From positions 3,100,001 to 3,164,000 of the forward strand of contig JAQSEB010000047.1 in NCBI GenBank assembly GCA_030063045.1: 64,000 nucleotides of DNA. The letters run 5' to 3'. The stretch is from Pratylenchus scribneri. Taxonomy: Eukaryota; Nematoda; Chromadorea; Rhabditida; Pratylenchidae. Of the stretch, positions 1 to 13,320 are shown one piece after another (position 1 is the first letter of the stretch; each line of letters starts with the position of its first letter). A model generated the notes under the pieces. It was given only the letters and a program-made list of their open reading frames with translations, was not told the origin of the DNA and did not search any database. The position numbers and the translations under genes were made by a program.

Positions 1-354
1 GAGGCTTTATAAAAACTTTAAGAATTGAAGTATTTTCATCGAATTTAATATCATTTTAAAGAGTTGGAAACGATCTATCGAATGATTAATTCGCATGAAT
101 TAATTGAATATTCATAAAATTATGGTCAAAAAAGATAAATTAATGATGAAAAATAGCCTTATTAATTAGTTACTTTATTCTTTAAATCATCTATTAAGAA
201 ATAATATCATTCGATAAACAAAAATTTGCTCTTTAAGATGACAATAATTTCCTAGAAAAAGTTTAGTGCTTCAAAGGCTATAGAACATCAAAATTTGGCC
301 GTAATCCCAGTTGGCTAGCCCCAAAATCTACGGCTATCCAAACCTAATCCTATG

Positions 355-715
355 CCTAAATATTAATATAAAATCTAAGTCCAAATCCCGTTAATTCATC
401 AATTTAGACTTCTGCCAAGCTATTAATTCCTGCTGACTCCAAAAAAAATTCACACTCTTAGAATTCCCTGTGGGAATATAAAAGAAGAGTAATACGGTAC
501 CTCAAATGTTCATTTTTTATATCCCTCCTCTTCTCCAATTCCAAACTACTATGTCTAAAATATATTCTTATAAGATCTAAATCCAAATCCGTTAATTTAA
601 TTAGAATTTTTTAAGCCTTCCATTTCCTCCGAAAAATTTCTCTTGAGATTCCTTGTGGGAATATAAAAGAAGAGTAATACGGTACCTCAAATATTCATTT
701 TATGCCCCACCTCCT
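355..715. repeat. Diverged tandem duplication of about 190 bases
   Basis: Bases about 355-530 and 548-715 are two copies of one segment. Both contain GGGAATATAAAAGAAGAGTA and then ACGGTACCTCAAAT, and both are preceded by a related stretch with ATCCAAATCC. The duplication lies just past the last visible cathepsin exon donor (721/720), inside what should be an intron. No further cathepsin exon was recognised in 1-721. Confidence 0.75.
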
Positions 716-721
716 CCTCAC

Positions 722-3700
722 CTTTATGCCTTTTTGGTTTCATTTTTGGGTTGGCACATTTCCGTTCACCCAGCAAAGAACAATTGCCAAGTCCCCTGGG
801 TTTATGGAATTCACTGGGTGGACATGGATAGCCACAATCACGGGCAATTGAATACGGGAAACATTGGTCGGAAACAAGGCCTAAAAATGAATTGAAAATA
901 TTTACATATTGCTTTGGGTCTTATTATTAACCTTGTTGATGCCAATAGAGGAATGGGAAGAAGGAATTCGGTGCCCCAGTGCATCTTCAATTTGGCATTT
1001 TTTGTTTGAATTAATTAATTAAACTGATGTGATTTACCCTCCACAATAATCGCAACATTCCACCAATTGTTGTGTGGAAAGGCCCTCTCGATTGCGGCCA
1101 TCCGTGGCAATGCAAATTCGGTCGGAGATGACGGAAATGGCAGCCACTGCCTTTTTTTGGGAAATGAATGTGCATTATTTAATTTTAATTTGGCCATAAT
1201 TAATTTTGATGGCTGGCTTATTGAGTCAAAAATATGTGGGACCTAGTCAGTCAGGCCAGAGCCAAAGTTTTTCATTCATATTTTATAAAAGAAATCAAAA
1301 TGAAAAATTGGTAATAAATAGTGAAATTTTGGAACAAATGAGGGCTGCCGAAAACCCGAATTTTGTTGAGGAAAAGCCGCTTATTTTATAAATTGTTTTT
1401 AAATTTCCAGTGAATTAGTTTTGCCACTTTTTAAAGGTGATCGCCTTTCAAAATTAGCTAATGTCTCGTCGAATTATAGGCCTATAAAATAGACAAAGTA
1501 GTATTTAATTTCTTGTCCAGCAGTTTTGTTGTGATATGGATATGAATTGTGAAACTTTCAATGGGAAAATGTACAATTTTTAGGTTCAAATATATTGGCA
1601 ATTGAACTCTGACTGAATGCCTTTTTATTCAGTATCAAGAATCAAAACCATTATCTTAGAATAATGGCTGGAAAAACCAAAGAAAAATCTCTACTCAAGA
1701 ATGAATGCCTGGAGCATTCTTCAAAATCCCAAAATTCTACATCCAAATTACAATTTATCGTGAATCATCATACCCAACATGATCCGCAACCTCCTTGGTC
1801 TCGAACCCTCAAAATGGATTGGGCACATTCGCCCCATCGTTGGGCGGCATTGAACCGATCTGGGACCGCTTGAATGCCTTGTTCCAGTGCCAAAATGTGT
1901 CGATCATAGAGAGGATAGAATGACTAATATTAGGGAAATAATTCATTCATTTGTTTAGATTACACGAATTTTGCACACTTTTGCCAATTTTTCACCACTG
2001 TTAATTTGTTGCCTATCTTATTTAAAAAAATTTCCTTAATTCTTTAATGTTTAGATTCCATGGTTTAATTTATATGATTTTTAAAATAAAATTGAAAAAA
2101 AAATTTGGGGGGCTCAGCTGCTTCATCGGGTCAAGAGGTCGGTCTTCTTTCATTGCAAACTGCATTTATGTGCCTTGTTTTTTGTATTTATTGGTCAATT
2201 TGCGTTGACAGAGAAGCTTCAAACGGCATGTTTTATTCAATGGAATATAGTGAAGACCGCACTCGACCCTCCGCATGGAGCACCGTACTCCGCTGAACCC
2301 CACATGAGGCAAAATGAGCCAATCGCTTATATAGAATGACCCAATAGCTTCGACATTTTTTGTGTGAGAAGCAGCCAATGGGAACAAACTGAAGACAGGA
2401 ATGGACCCAGAATTTAGCACTGTCTCTCTCCCTTTTTCTCTCTACCCCCGCTGACCAATCCATCCAATCTTCCTTGACCCCATTTTCCCACTGCAAAATA
2501 TTGTATGGAAAGCACACAGCCAATGAAGAAAGGGAACATTAATTGCGCATTTTATTTTTGTATTTTTGCACTCTCTCGTCAATTTTCTCACTTCTCTAGT
2601 CAAAAACTGAAACTGCTCGATTTTGGCCTATTTTTGCTGCCTTTTTGGTTATAACTTTTGCCAATTTCAATCATCAACTTTTTCTAAAAAACTCTATCAC
2701 ATTTTGGATTATACTTATTTCCAAATATTCATTTTAAAAAATGCGCAAATTTCATTTCACCCAATTGATTACCTTTTCCAAATATTGTTCAATGTCCTTC
2801 AGCCTGTTTGGGTCCATCATGAATGTGGAATTCAGTGGGTCGAAATTGTCCGTGAAATTGACCATTTCGCTGAGTGGTTTCAATCTATGGTACAAATAAT
2901 TTTATGCAAATATTGTGCATTTATATTTTACCCAATTGTGTATTTGTTCACTCGGGCATTCCACGTTGAATTTGGGTTCATGTTGATATTTTGCACCAGC
3001 AAATGTGCCCTTTCCTTTTCGCCATTCGCTTTCCATAATCTTTTGAATGAGGACCAATCGGAAATGGAATCCTCCGGATTTAGAAGGGGAAAAGGCGAAG
3101 ATGTGGGTGGCACTGAAGTGGTTGAGGGAATTTGATGTTGGCGATTTTTGTTCGAATTTTGATGATGCCGACTGCTGGAATGATGCACGGAACGAACATT
3201 TTGATGCATGTAACGAGGCTAAAACACATTTGTTTTATTTGGAGTTTTTCCCTTCGCGCAGATTCATCCGTTTAGGTCCAGCCCGTTTATTAGGCGTGGC
3301 TAAGTTTTCCGCACCATAAATTATGAATTATTAAACCCTTTTCAATTAACTTTGAGTCATTTTAAAGATAAAAGTGTTGGCTTTCGACTGATAATATTTC
3401 ATTAATGGATAGAATGAGCCTTTAGGGCAATTATGATTGCCGGAATAAGAGTACCTTATTTAAGGCCATTTTTTATCATTCGTCACATATTATTGACCCT
3501 AATTCTTGTGATTTTAAGCCAATCCTCCCGAATTCTACATCATTCAATAGATCTAATCAAGTCCCTTTATTCAATATCAAATTTGACTAAAATGTTCCCA
3601 TTCTAATGCCATATAAAGCTTTGCACCCAAATGGGGCTTTCGCGAACGGCAAAAAAGCCTACTTGATTGCCCGGTTTGAACAATTGATAGAAAATGAGGC

Positions 3701-3800
3701 CAAACAATGCAAAAAGGATGATGAATGCTAGAATGGCACCGGCTGTCAGCAGAAAACGTTTCGCCGAATTCATTTTGTCAATGCTCATTGTACTGTTCAT
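722..3800 (-). CDS. Cathepsin B-like (C1A) cysteine protease with N-terminal membrane anchor, 3' end outside window
   Basis: Seven exons join in phase: 3800-3663, 3218-2932, 2884-2773, 1923-1774, 1150-1038, 984-932 and 880-722 (337 residues seen). Residues 1-16 are polar, and about 17-40 form one hydrophobic segment with no obvious cleavage site, so a type II anchor is inferred. A Ser/His/Asn-rich linker is followed by a propeptide with a STWNAR-type motif like the cathepsin B propeptide. The mature region has RVRDQGGCGSCW with the catalytic Cys at about residue 228, then ISDRICI and the GLVSDQCFPYS segment. TINAG proteins share this last segment but have lost the Cys, which is kept here. The paired His of the cathepsin B occluding loop is not seen. 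The exons with the catalytic His and Asn were not found in bases 1-721 and should lie left of the window. The start is the first ATG of exon 1. Family is sure; the anchor exon is less so. Confidence 0.85.
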
Positions 3801-5101
3801 CTTTGTTGATTGGTGACCTTCTTTTTCTGTCTTCACCAAAATTTAAATGTCAAAATGTTTTAATTTGGCCAATTTTTTTGTTGTCTAATCATTTCAATTT
3901 GTTGTTGAAAATGGGGCAGAGCATTTGTTTTGTTTTGGTTTGAGTGAAAATTTTTCTTGGAGGAAGAAAATTGTCTGTCGATCGTCTCATAAAAATGATT
4001 GGTATGGCAATTTGTTGGTGGAGGACGAACGACCTTAAGCCGGGAGTAAAGGGCGGATTTTGAGGTGAAAAGATGATCGATGAGGCCGACTGCTGCTTTG
4101 TTTCCAAAAGGCTTTTGGAGGAAGAAAAAGGACTTATTACACGGAAGCCGAATTGAAAATGTGATGAAGCATTTTGACAGAAGCACCCATGAGAATTTTT
4201 ACTAAAAGTCCTTTGGCAATTCCCTCCTCCCTTTTGGCTATTTGAAAAGAAAAAAGGAGAGGAGGGAGTAGGGATAATCCACCTGCAATGGCCATATATC
4301 ATAATCATTATTTGGGCCAATGCTTTAGGATAACCACACTCACACAGTCAGCTCAAATATCACTGGAAAAGTTTTAGGCTAAAAATCAGAGGCAAACACA
4401 TGTGGTGGCCCATTCATCAGGATTTTGATGGATTTATGGATAATATAAACATGGAATATTGAGTAATATTTTTGTGTGTAATAAATTGCCAAGGAATTTT
4501 AGTCGGGTTTTGCGGTCTTCAAAATTAAGGATTAAATATTTTTGCCACACAAATTTTTACATTTTTGGCATATGATTTTTGTGGTCATTTATTTTTATCC
4601 TAATTACGATTAGCTTTAGGGCCATTGTAGGGCTTAGGATTAGGAATTATAGAGAATTCAATGTTTTATGGTCTCAAAAATAGCAAAGAATGTGTTTGTG
4701 CCAAAAAAGAATAACCAAAAACTAAAACAATTCATTATAAAAATGTCCAAAAATAGCGAATATTAAATTGAAAAGTGGAGGGGGATTTGTGCCGGATTTA
4801 TTATATTATTCATTTGAAAATGAATATTCCAATTTGCCTAATGAACTGCTTCAGTCAGTTCTCGAGATATTTTGGGCTTATTTTTTGTTAAGGATTATAC
4901 CCCTAGGCAAAATCATTTCGAATCCTTCCATTTTAATTAATTTAAAAATGTTCAAAAACTCAAATTCAAATTACAATTAATTGTTCATTCCACCATTTTT
5001 TTTATTCAAATATAAAACTAACAATAATAAAGTGAATATATTTTAATTATTTTATTTACCCGAGGAATTTGAAAAAAAAACAATAATAAAATTCAATATT
5101 T
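3801..5101. other. Intergenic region between the cathepsin and RINT1 genes
   Basis: Open frames on the minus strand at 3860-4320 are Ser/Phe/Lys-rich, lack matching splice partners and resemble no family I know. The stretch probably holds the cathepsin upstream region and the RINT1 3' flank, which is AT-rich around 4980-5100. No RNA gene was seen. Confidence 0.5.
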
Positions 5102-8100
5102 CTAAGCAATCAATTTCTCCAATAGGACCAAATCGCATCGTTGTTCCATAATTTCAATAACACGTGTTTTGGTCAGGCCAATCACCTCAAATTGTTCCAA
5201 TTTTTGGTCTAATTGATGTTCAGGAATTCGAGGAAGTTCATCTTTGAGTAAAATTGCCGTCGGAGGAGGAAGTGCCAAAAGGCGAAGTGTGGAAAGGACA
5301 TTGATGCATTTCTAAAAAGAAAATTTAAAAAAAAATAAATTGTGAGAAAAATTACTTCATTGAAAATGTCAAATTCACTGGCCCCCTTCGTTCGTCCATA
5401 GCAATGATTGAGCAAGGGAATTAGTGCATGGGTTGCGTCGAATAAAATTTGTGCCGCTCCACGATATCTGAATAAATAATCCGAATTAAAAATAGAATAG
5501 AAAAGGGGAATACTGTATTTAAAATGCCGAAAAGATTAATGGTTCGCTGTTCTATCATAGACCCAATTGACCCTATACCCAAAAACTCAACTTAATATCT
5601 TGAAAAGATGCAACATTTGATTATGTTTTGATTTGGGTTTAACCAATTCTTAATTAGTTTTGAACCATTAAACCAAAATTGGTTTAAACCTGTTTAATAC
5701 CTTTTAATTTTGACCAAACCATGACAAATTATATTATATACCAATCAAATACATCTTAAAAAGTTCTATCCTATGGACGGTATTAAACTCTTCCTAAGTA
5801 TTCTTTTTTCGCCAACTTGAGTATTTTTTGGCTAATTAAACATTTCCCATCAAAAAACACCCACCCAAATGCAGTTTGCGAAATGACACATTGGTCGAGG
5901 GCAGTCCAAACTTCGTGATTGGTTAAATGATGCAAAGTGAGAATGGAATCCGGCGACACATTCTCCACAAGGAATCCAAGTAATTCGCGCACTTTCCGTA
6001 AGAATGGTTCCAACGAAGTTGTGATGTCGGTTGGCCGCGGTGGCCCTTCCCAATCGTACCATTTTTCCCTTGAATATGCGTCCAGCTTACGGCGAATGGA
6101 ATCGGCAAATGATTCGCACAAATTGCGTACCTTAAAAAAATAATTTTTGGTTGTTTTGAAAATTAAAAAATGGACAAAATTTTTATAAATTTAGTATGAA
6201 AAATTGATTAAACCCTAAGGAAAATTTTTAAAATCATAAAAAAATAAGTCAAAAATGTAAAAAATTAAATAATTAATTAAAATTATTATTCTTATCCAAA
6301 AAATGATTTATTTTTTCAATATTAAATATTTTTATTAAAAAATTGTCCACCTTTTGTCGCCAAACATGTCTGTAGAGGATTGCACTTTCGTCGAATGTTC
6401 CACGGGTCAGAGAATTAATTGTGGAATTTGTGGAGGAGGATGAATTGTCCAAAGATTGATGGCCGCCGGATTGGAGTTGTTGAAGGAAAAATTGGAGCCG
6501 AACAAATTCGGGCGAATCACTCCAATCATCCAGGATCAGGGTTAAATACCTTTAAAAAATGGAGGAGTAGAAATAATTTAAATTATTAAATATTTTTAAT
6601 ATAATATTTTTTGAGTTTTTTTTTCTCGATAATTTTGGAATTTTTTTTTGGATTGTTCATTTAAAAAATTTTCCCAAATTAATTTTGTGGGAATTAGCTA
6701 AAAAAACTATAAAAATTAAGGGGTTAAATGAATTTCCCCACAGGAAAAAATATTATGATTAATTAATTAATTATTAAAGTTTTTATATTACCACTATGGA
6801 GAACATTGTGATACAAAATGATTGATAAAAAAATTGTTTAAAAATAATATTTTGACATATTTTTGTACTTTTTTACATTTTCTATCAAACCCAATAATTT
6901 CTTCACTACCGGTAATCATTTATCCTAATTTTGTCTTAAAATATTACTAATTTTTTTTTGTTTAATTAATGATTAATTTAAAAAATTGATTATTCTTGAA
7001 AATTGTGGTAAAAACACAAAAAATGACTCACCAAAGTGCGTTCATCAATTGTGGATATGGTTTGACAAATGGATTGTACAATGCTTGGCCAATTTGAACA
7101 ATTCGACTGCGAAATTCGTCCACAATGACCAATTGGAGTTTGAGGAAACGGCATTGGAGACGCCAATCCGCCGGAATGGAGCGATACCTCTCGGAGAGGG
7201 ATTGCATCAGGATGACAAAGGAATCGGCAAAATTTGGCACCAAATACTGGAAAAATGTTATTTAAATAATGACTTAATATTTAATTTATCAAAAAAAGAA
7301 AATACTGAAAAAAAAAATTTAAAAAAATTTCATAGTTTTCTTTCCCAAACAAATGAACCAATAAACCATAAATCTAATATCTAATCACAAATCAATTGAT
7401 TATAGATTTAGTTATTGGTTAGATTAAATGCTAAAAATTATTTTGAACCAAAAATGCAAAAACACATTTACAGACTATTTAAAATCTTTTTTGGCCAAAC
7501 CATGGGAATTAAAAATTATTTTAATTTCGATTTTTGATGTGTTAAGTTTGATATTTTTTATATTGACCCATTAAAAATATGAATAAAAAACTGACCGGAT
7601 CAACATCGGCCGCCTCCTTGTACCTTGGTTCATAAGCATCTGGATCGGCCAAAATGGAGTCGACCCCGGCCGAAAGTGTGTCCCTTTCTAATTTTATCCA
7701 ACATTCCATTGCATCTTTTGCCTCGCACAGTTCCGAAACCACGTGAATGGCACTCTCTTCCGGATATTGATAATTCTCCAACATTTCCTTCTCGAATAGA
7801 ACGCATTCATCAATTAAATGAGAAAGTTGCCGGCGGTCATGGACAAATGCATCGGAACGCAATAATTCTCGGCATTTTAGTGAGGCCAATCGCATTAAAT
7901 GTTGCAGGAATTGGTCTTTGGCCGATTGTTTGGATTCGGGATACATCTTTAATAATGAGGGGAATTTGAATTTAATTTTGGAATTTAAATGAGAAATTTT
8001 TGACAAAAATATTGTCAGAAGTTAGTTTATCCTAGACCCATATCCATTATCCAATCGGGTTTGGGGTTTAACCAATTCTAACTTGGTTTTAAACCATTAA

Positions 8101-9535
8101 ACCAAAATTGGTTTTTAAACCGTTTAATACCCTTTAATTTTGACCAAACTATAACAAATTATATACCATTGTATATGGTTTTTTTCTTTTTATGAATATA
8201 GAACAAACCATTATAGTTATTTTGGTATATTATACTCTTTTTTTAGGAAATTTCAATATAATTTTCGGCAAATTAAATATCTATTTCGAAAATAACCTCG
8301 AGAAGATAAATTTGAATATGTTGCTCAAAATATTCCACATTATTTTCGGCCCAGTAGGAGAGTTGTGTGAAAAACCATTCCGGTTTTGTGGGCAAATTTG
8401 TTGCCTTCTCTCCGTAAAAATGGAAATTGAATCTTTTGGTGAATTCTTGCAAAACCAATTCCAATGGTTCCTCCACCGGGTGTTTTGAATTATTTTCCCC
8501 GCCAATTGCGGCCAAATTTTCCATATTTACCTTAAATAATTTTGTACAATTTTGCATCAAAAAAAGAGGACAAACCAATTTTAAACATTTTAAAATTTGA
8601 ACACTTTGAATTAGCGGTGAACGAATTGAATTAAAATCGATTGGTTCCTCAAAGGGAAAATGAATTCGTGCAAACAAATTGGCCAGGGAAGAATGCAATT
8701 CAAGTTGAAGGAATTGGACCAATGAGGCGGATTTAACGGAGTATTCCCGATGGCATTGTTCATCAATTGAATACTTTAGTAAATAATTATTTTAAATAAT
8801 TTGAATTGAATGATTACCTCGGGAATATCGCGGGGTATTTTCAGTAATTTCCTATAATTTTCCAATAATTGTTGGTAACTTCCTTTCCGTAAACATCTTC
8901 TGACTTCATCCAATAAATTTGTAAAATATTTTGAAAATTTCAAATAGCCAAGTTTTCTTTGCATTCCACGTAATTCTTGAATTTTCTTTGCCAATTCAGG
9001 TGCTTCCTAAAAACTGTAATTTCAATATTTAATTTATTAAGCTACCTTTTCAATTTTATTTTGAAGTTCTTTATCACATTTTGAATATTCCAATGTTTGT
9101 TCGGAAATATTTTGACTAATTTGTTTGAATTTGTCCTTTAATTGTTGTAAAATTTTGTAAATTTCTTTCAAATTTTCCTGATGAACAATTGACTCAATCT
9201 AAATTAAAATATATTTGAATTTTTAATTTGATATTAATTTTTAACTTCATATTCTTCTTTTTTCGCTACCAATTCCTCGTACAATTCACGTACGCCTTTA
9301 AAATAACTTCTCAAATCATCTGCATTCAATTTGGCCAATCTTTCGCGAATTCGGATTGTCTAAAATGCAAAAATAAATGGATTATTTTAAAGGATTGAGA
9401 CGAGACCTGATTAATTTTATATTGATCAATCGATCCGGATGAACTTATGGGAACAATACTCTGAATGCTACATGAAGGCGCAGTTTTAAAATTGTCGTCG
9501 TTTAATATAGAATCATCTGCCGAAAAATCAGTCAT
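5102..9535 (-). CDS. rint-1: RINT1/TIP20 family vesicle-tethering protein (NRZ/Dsl1 complex)
   Basis: Eleven exons join without frame conflict into 804 residues: 9535-9407, 9359-9246, 9198-9046, 9006-8818, 8773-8297, 7946-7596, 7246-7032, 6549-6351, 6130-5865, 5467-5356 and 5311-5102. Human RINT1 has about 790. The start is fixed by a TTTCAG acceptor three bases before ATG, typical of trans-splicing. Residues about 44-180 are coiled-coil-like. The RINT1/TIP1 domain is clear: KRFNFHFYGE (about 308-317), TKPEWFF, LIDECVLFEKE, ADSFVILMQSLSERYRSIP, the YRGAAQILFDATHALIPL block and the closing ILLKDELPR segment. In the family, RINT1 joins ZW10 and NAG to tether Golgi-derived COPI vesicles at the ER and binds SNAREs including SEC20. 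A SEC20-like gene lies about 6 kb away. Introns at 5468-5864 and 7947-8296 hold copies of a dispersed repeat. Confidence 0.93.
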
Positions 9536-10290
9536 TTCCTGAAATTTAATGTCTATATTCCATTTACTACAAAGAATATTAAGGAAATTTTACAGCATCG
9601 ACATTCAGATTCAGATTGGTGATCCGGCATTTAATTAATAAAATTATTATGCCTAGAGCCAGCCACGACCACGATCGAAAATTAGCGATTTTATTTTAAT
9701 AAAATCTCTAGCAAAAATCATGACATGACATTGGGATATAGAACGTTAAAAGTGAAAATAGCACATGAAAATGATAACTAGAATGAAAAAGGTTAAAAAT
9801 ATTACATATTTTAATCTCTACTTTGCGTAAATCTCTAAATTTAAGCGACCAAAATATCTTTAGGTCGCGTGTCGTGTCGCGTCGCAATTTAGATGATTGG
9901 TTGGGTCGCAACTCGCAACCGCAAAGTAATAACGCATATCATCAACATTATTCAAATTTAAAATGTTGGCTTTAGGGCAATTTCCCATCCATCATCCAAA
10001 AAAGTGACATTTTTATTGCTAGGGAAGGGATGCACAAAAATAAGAGAAGAGAGCAATTAATTGGGATTTACAACTTTGCTTAGGGCAATTTCCCATGTCC
10101 GTCCCAATCCATCTCTGCACAAATCATATTCATCTCTAGGTCACCCAACCACCTTTTTTTTCTATTAAATATATCTCCACTCTACTTTAAAACATTAAAA
10201 CTATCGAGTCGCCATGCATCCATTTTTTTATTCATAAAATTTGTTAGACTTAAAAATTTCATTTAAGGATAAGTTTATTAAAAAGCAATC
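9536..10290. other. Head-to-head intergenic region, RINT1 / unknown gene
   Basis: Two divergent genes face away from this 755-base stretch, so it probably carries both promoters. The motif TTAGGGCAATTTCCCAT occurs twice, near 9970 and 10080, each followed by CCATC-rich sequence. No gene or RNA was seen. Confidence 0.5.
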
Positions 10291-13200
10291 ATGAAAAAAT
10301 GTGGAATTGTTACTGATGTTGATGAACAGTTTGTTTATGTATGGAATAATGAACTCGGCTTCAAAGAACTCAAATTTCCAGTAAATCCAGAAAATATATT
10401 GGAGGTTAACTTTTCAAAAATAAAATATCTAATTAAAAAATTTAGCCTGGAGAGGTTGTGAATTATAACCAGGCGCGTGCTATTCACGAGGTTCAGAATA
10501 TGCGTGAAATTATGAGAGAGCCTAACCATGAATTTGTGATTCTAAAATCAAAAAAACCCCAAATCAAGTGGAAAGCTCAAGTTCTTTTGACATTCGCGCC
10601 AGAACACACAGAACAATACCAATCGGTGATTAACAAAACTGAGCATATGCCATATGTATGAATATGAATTTTAAATTATGATATGAAAATGACATTAAGC
10701 CTGTGAAAGCTGTTGCCTACGCTGAGGATATTCTATGCTTAGAAAATACACTGATCATGGTTCCTTCCTATAATACAGCAGAGATCAATTATGAAGTTGG
10801 TTTGGTTTACAATGGATTTATAACAAGGTAAAATTTAAATTGAATTTGTAAATTATATTTAATTTTAGAGTTCCGAAATCTTATGAAATACCTGTGGAAA
10901 AGGTCGGAAGTCTTTTTATAGTCCTTGGCAAAAACTTTGCGGTGGAGACGGATCCAACCATTGCAAATAGAGTCCTGCAAAAATGCGTTCGTTTTTTATT
11001 TTTAATATTTTTATTATTTAATTTTTTAAGCCATGGATGCAAAATGGAACAAATACAATTAGTGCTCCAATTCGTTCGGCAAATACAATTTTCAATGTAA
11101 CATTTTTTAATCTTAAAATTTATATTGTTTCATATTTTAGGATGAATTTGGTGGACATTCTGACAATGAATCGGTTGAATGGGATACTTTGCAAAATGAA
11201 ACAAATGCGCCGACAGCAGTAAATCCTCGCATGGCCAATGCAATTGTCCAAGTTGGATTTTTTACATTTTAATTATTTTTTATTAATTTTAGGAACCAAC
11301 ATCCAACAGTGAACCTCCAATAAAGTTTGGCAGCATGGCAAATGGAAATTGCAATGTAAGATTTTTAGACCTTTTAAATAATTTATTGATTTTAGGAGCC
11401 AACATTTGCTCCATCAAAATCTGCTATGCCAAATGCAAAACGAACATTTAGCAATGAATTTCGATCTTCCGAATCGACCCAAATTCGTCGTCAAGATTCA
11501 CCGACAATTTACGATGGTTCATTTATTTAATAATTTCAATGGTTCAAGCAGTCCCAATTTTAAAGAAGAACCACTTGCCGTCAAATCTGTTCCACCGGAT
11601 GTTCAACAAATGGATGGGAATATTGGATTAATTGTTCGAACTGAGGAGGAATATTCCGTTTTGTGGAGTCCAATTCACGATTTGGTCCGAATTCAATTTG
11701 GCTATAATGAGGCCGAAAATCCGCATAATTTGCCAATAGTAAGGATTTAATATTAATTAATTTAAATTTAATTAATTTTAATAAATAGTATCGGGTGGGC
11801 GAATGGGCACAATATATTAGTTTCGAGGAGGAGCAATTTTCAACAATCCATAATGGATTGCATTGTTGGCACACGGCCTTGTCTATTCAAAAATTGCCAA
11901 ATGCTCGCCGCCCAAAAGAAACCTTCCTAATTGGAAAAAATATTGTGGCAAAACTTTCGCTGAAAAATCGACGAAATCACAGCAGTCAATATTCGCTGGC
12001 AAAAGATGACTTTTTTGGGAATATTCTCTGCAGCGCCGATGATATTTTATTCGGCCGTCAATTCAACCAAAATCGCAGTCCAGTCAAAGTTTTTTTGATA
12101 AATTTATATTTATTAAAACAAATTAAAGGTTTTGGCTTTCTACACGGAGGACTACAAATATTCAAAATGGGTCGCTTTTGCCTATCAAAATTACGAAAAT
12201 AATTCATGGCAAAAGGTTTTAAATTAATTTAATTATTTAAAAATAATTAAAATACGAATTAAAGGTCATTGGTTTGCCATCAGGAATTATTAAACGGGAA
12301 ATTGTTGATTTTATGAATTCCCGCGGAATTGGGGCCGAAATGCAACCATCGACAAGTCAACAAAGAGCACCGGAAGAGGAGCTGCATTTGCCAATGAGTC
12401 AACCAATGATGACTGATGAAGAAAAGCAACATTATTTGGGCGAAAAGGTGCAAAAATCTGAATCAAAATTGGACCAAAAGCCTCTTCGTTTCCATCAACC
12501 ACTCCGCAGCCTGTTTGAAGAACCAATTGAACCGCAGAGGAAAGGGCCAGTGCCTCAAACACAACAACAAAATGTGGAAGAGGAGGAAGATGATGATGAA
12601 GAGGAAGAAGAACGATCCACACCCGATTCATTCTATCAAAACAACATTCCCCGATTTCGTCCACCTTTATCCGTAACAATGGTCAGTGGCAGTGCTGCGG
12701 ACGATGATTTTTTTGAAAACATCAATTGGAACTGTCCTCGTCCATTTTCGCCACCAACCACTGAAGAATTGGCCAATGGCCAATGGACTTTTATTGTTCA
12801 AAACAACGGCCATCAACAAGAGGAACCATCATCTTTGGAGGAGGAGGAAAATCATCAAAACCAACCATCTCAACAACCGGAAGAAGAAGAAGAGGATGTT
12901 CAATCCCAGCAACAACCGGCAGTGGATCCGGATGTTCCCTTAATTGATTTGGACAATTTTGATGATGATTTTATATTCGAATACAACGCAAATGCCAATG
13001 CACAAAACAACACAAACACTTTGATGGATCAACAAGAAGAAGAAGAAGAGGGAATTGTGGTGGTGGAGAATGGGGAAGAAACAACAGCAGTGGAACAGCA
13101 TCAAAATGGAATTGGGCATCTTGGAACAACGGCGGGACAACAAAATGGAATGGGACAACAAATTGGGACAATGGGACCGCAAAATGGAACAACGATGAAT

Positions 13201-13320
13201 GGAGGATTACCATTATCAGAGGAAGAGGAGAAAATGCGAAGGCAACGCGAATTTGATGCATTTTTGGAGGCAACCGTTGAGAAGAAGAAAAAGGAAATGA
13301 AGAATTTGCTTGAACTTTAA
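10291..13320 (+). CDS. Unassigned 848-residue protein with repeated N-terminal modules and an acidic Gln-rich tail
   Basis: Twelve exons join in phase: 10291-10404, 10446-10655, 10700-10827, 10869-10986, 11031-11096, 11141-11251, 11293-11355, 11396-11516, 11566-11738, 11789-12088, 12129-12215 and 12265-13320. I do not recognise the family. Residues 5-50 (GIVTDVDEQFVYVWNNELGF, then LKFP and PGEVVNY) resemble a segment in exons 9-10 (GLIVRTEEEYSVLWSP, then VRIQF, NLP and VGEW), which suggests a repeated beta-rich module. Exons 5-8 are short, Asn/Ser-rich and alike, and three begin with D/E-E-P/F. The last exon (about 350 residues) has long Glu, Gln and Asn runs and a charged C-terminal helix. 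There is no signal peptide or membrane segment. The exon 8/9 junction (49-base intron) is the least certain. It is likely an intracellular, partly disordered protein. Confidence 0.8.

Noticed and set aside
2623..3135. 170-codon plus-strand ORF over the cathepsin propeptide exons
   Set aside because: It is antisense to two phase-consistent exons of the cathepsin gene and has a Phe/Cys-rich composition typical of a shadow frame.
3889..4320. 143-codon minus-strand ORF upstream of the cathepsin gene
   Set aside because: Low-complexity Ser/Phe/Lys composition, no splice partner and no known motif.
5102..9535. Exocyst subunit SEC5 as an identity for this gene
   Set aside because: The helical pattern first suggested it, but the KRFNFHFYGE, TKPEW, RGAAQILFDATHALIPLLNH-type and ILLKDELPR blocks are specific to RINT1.
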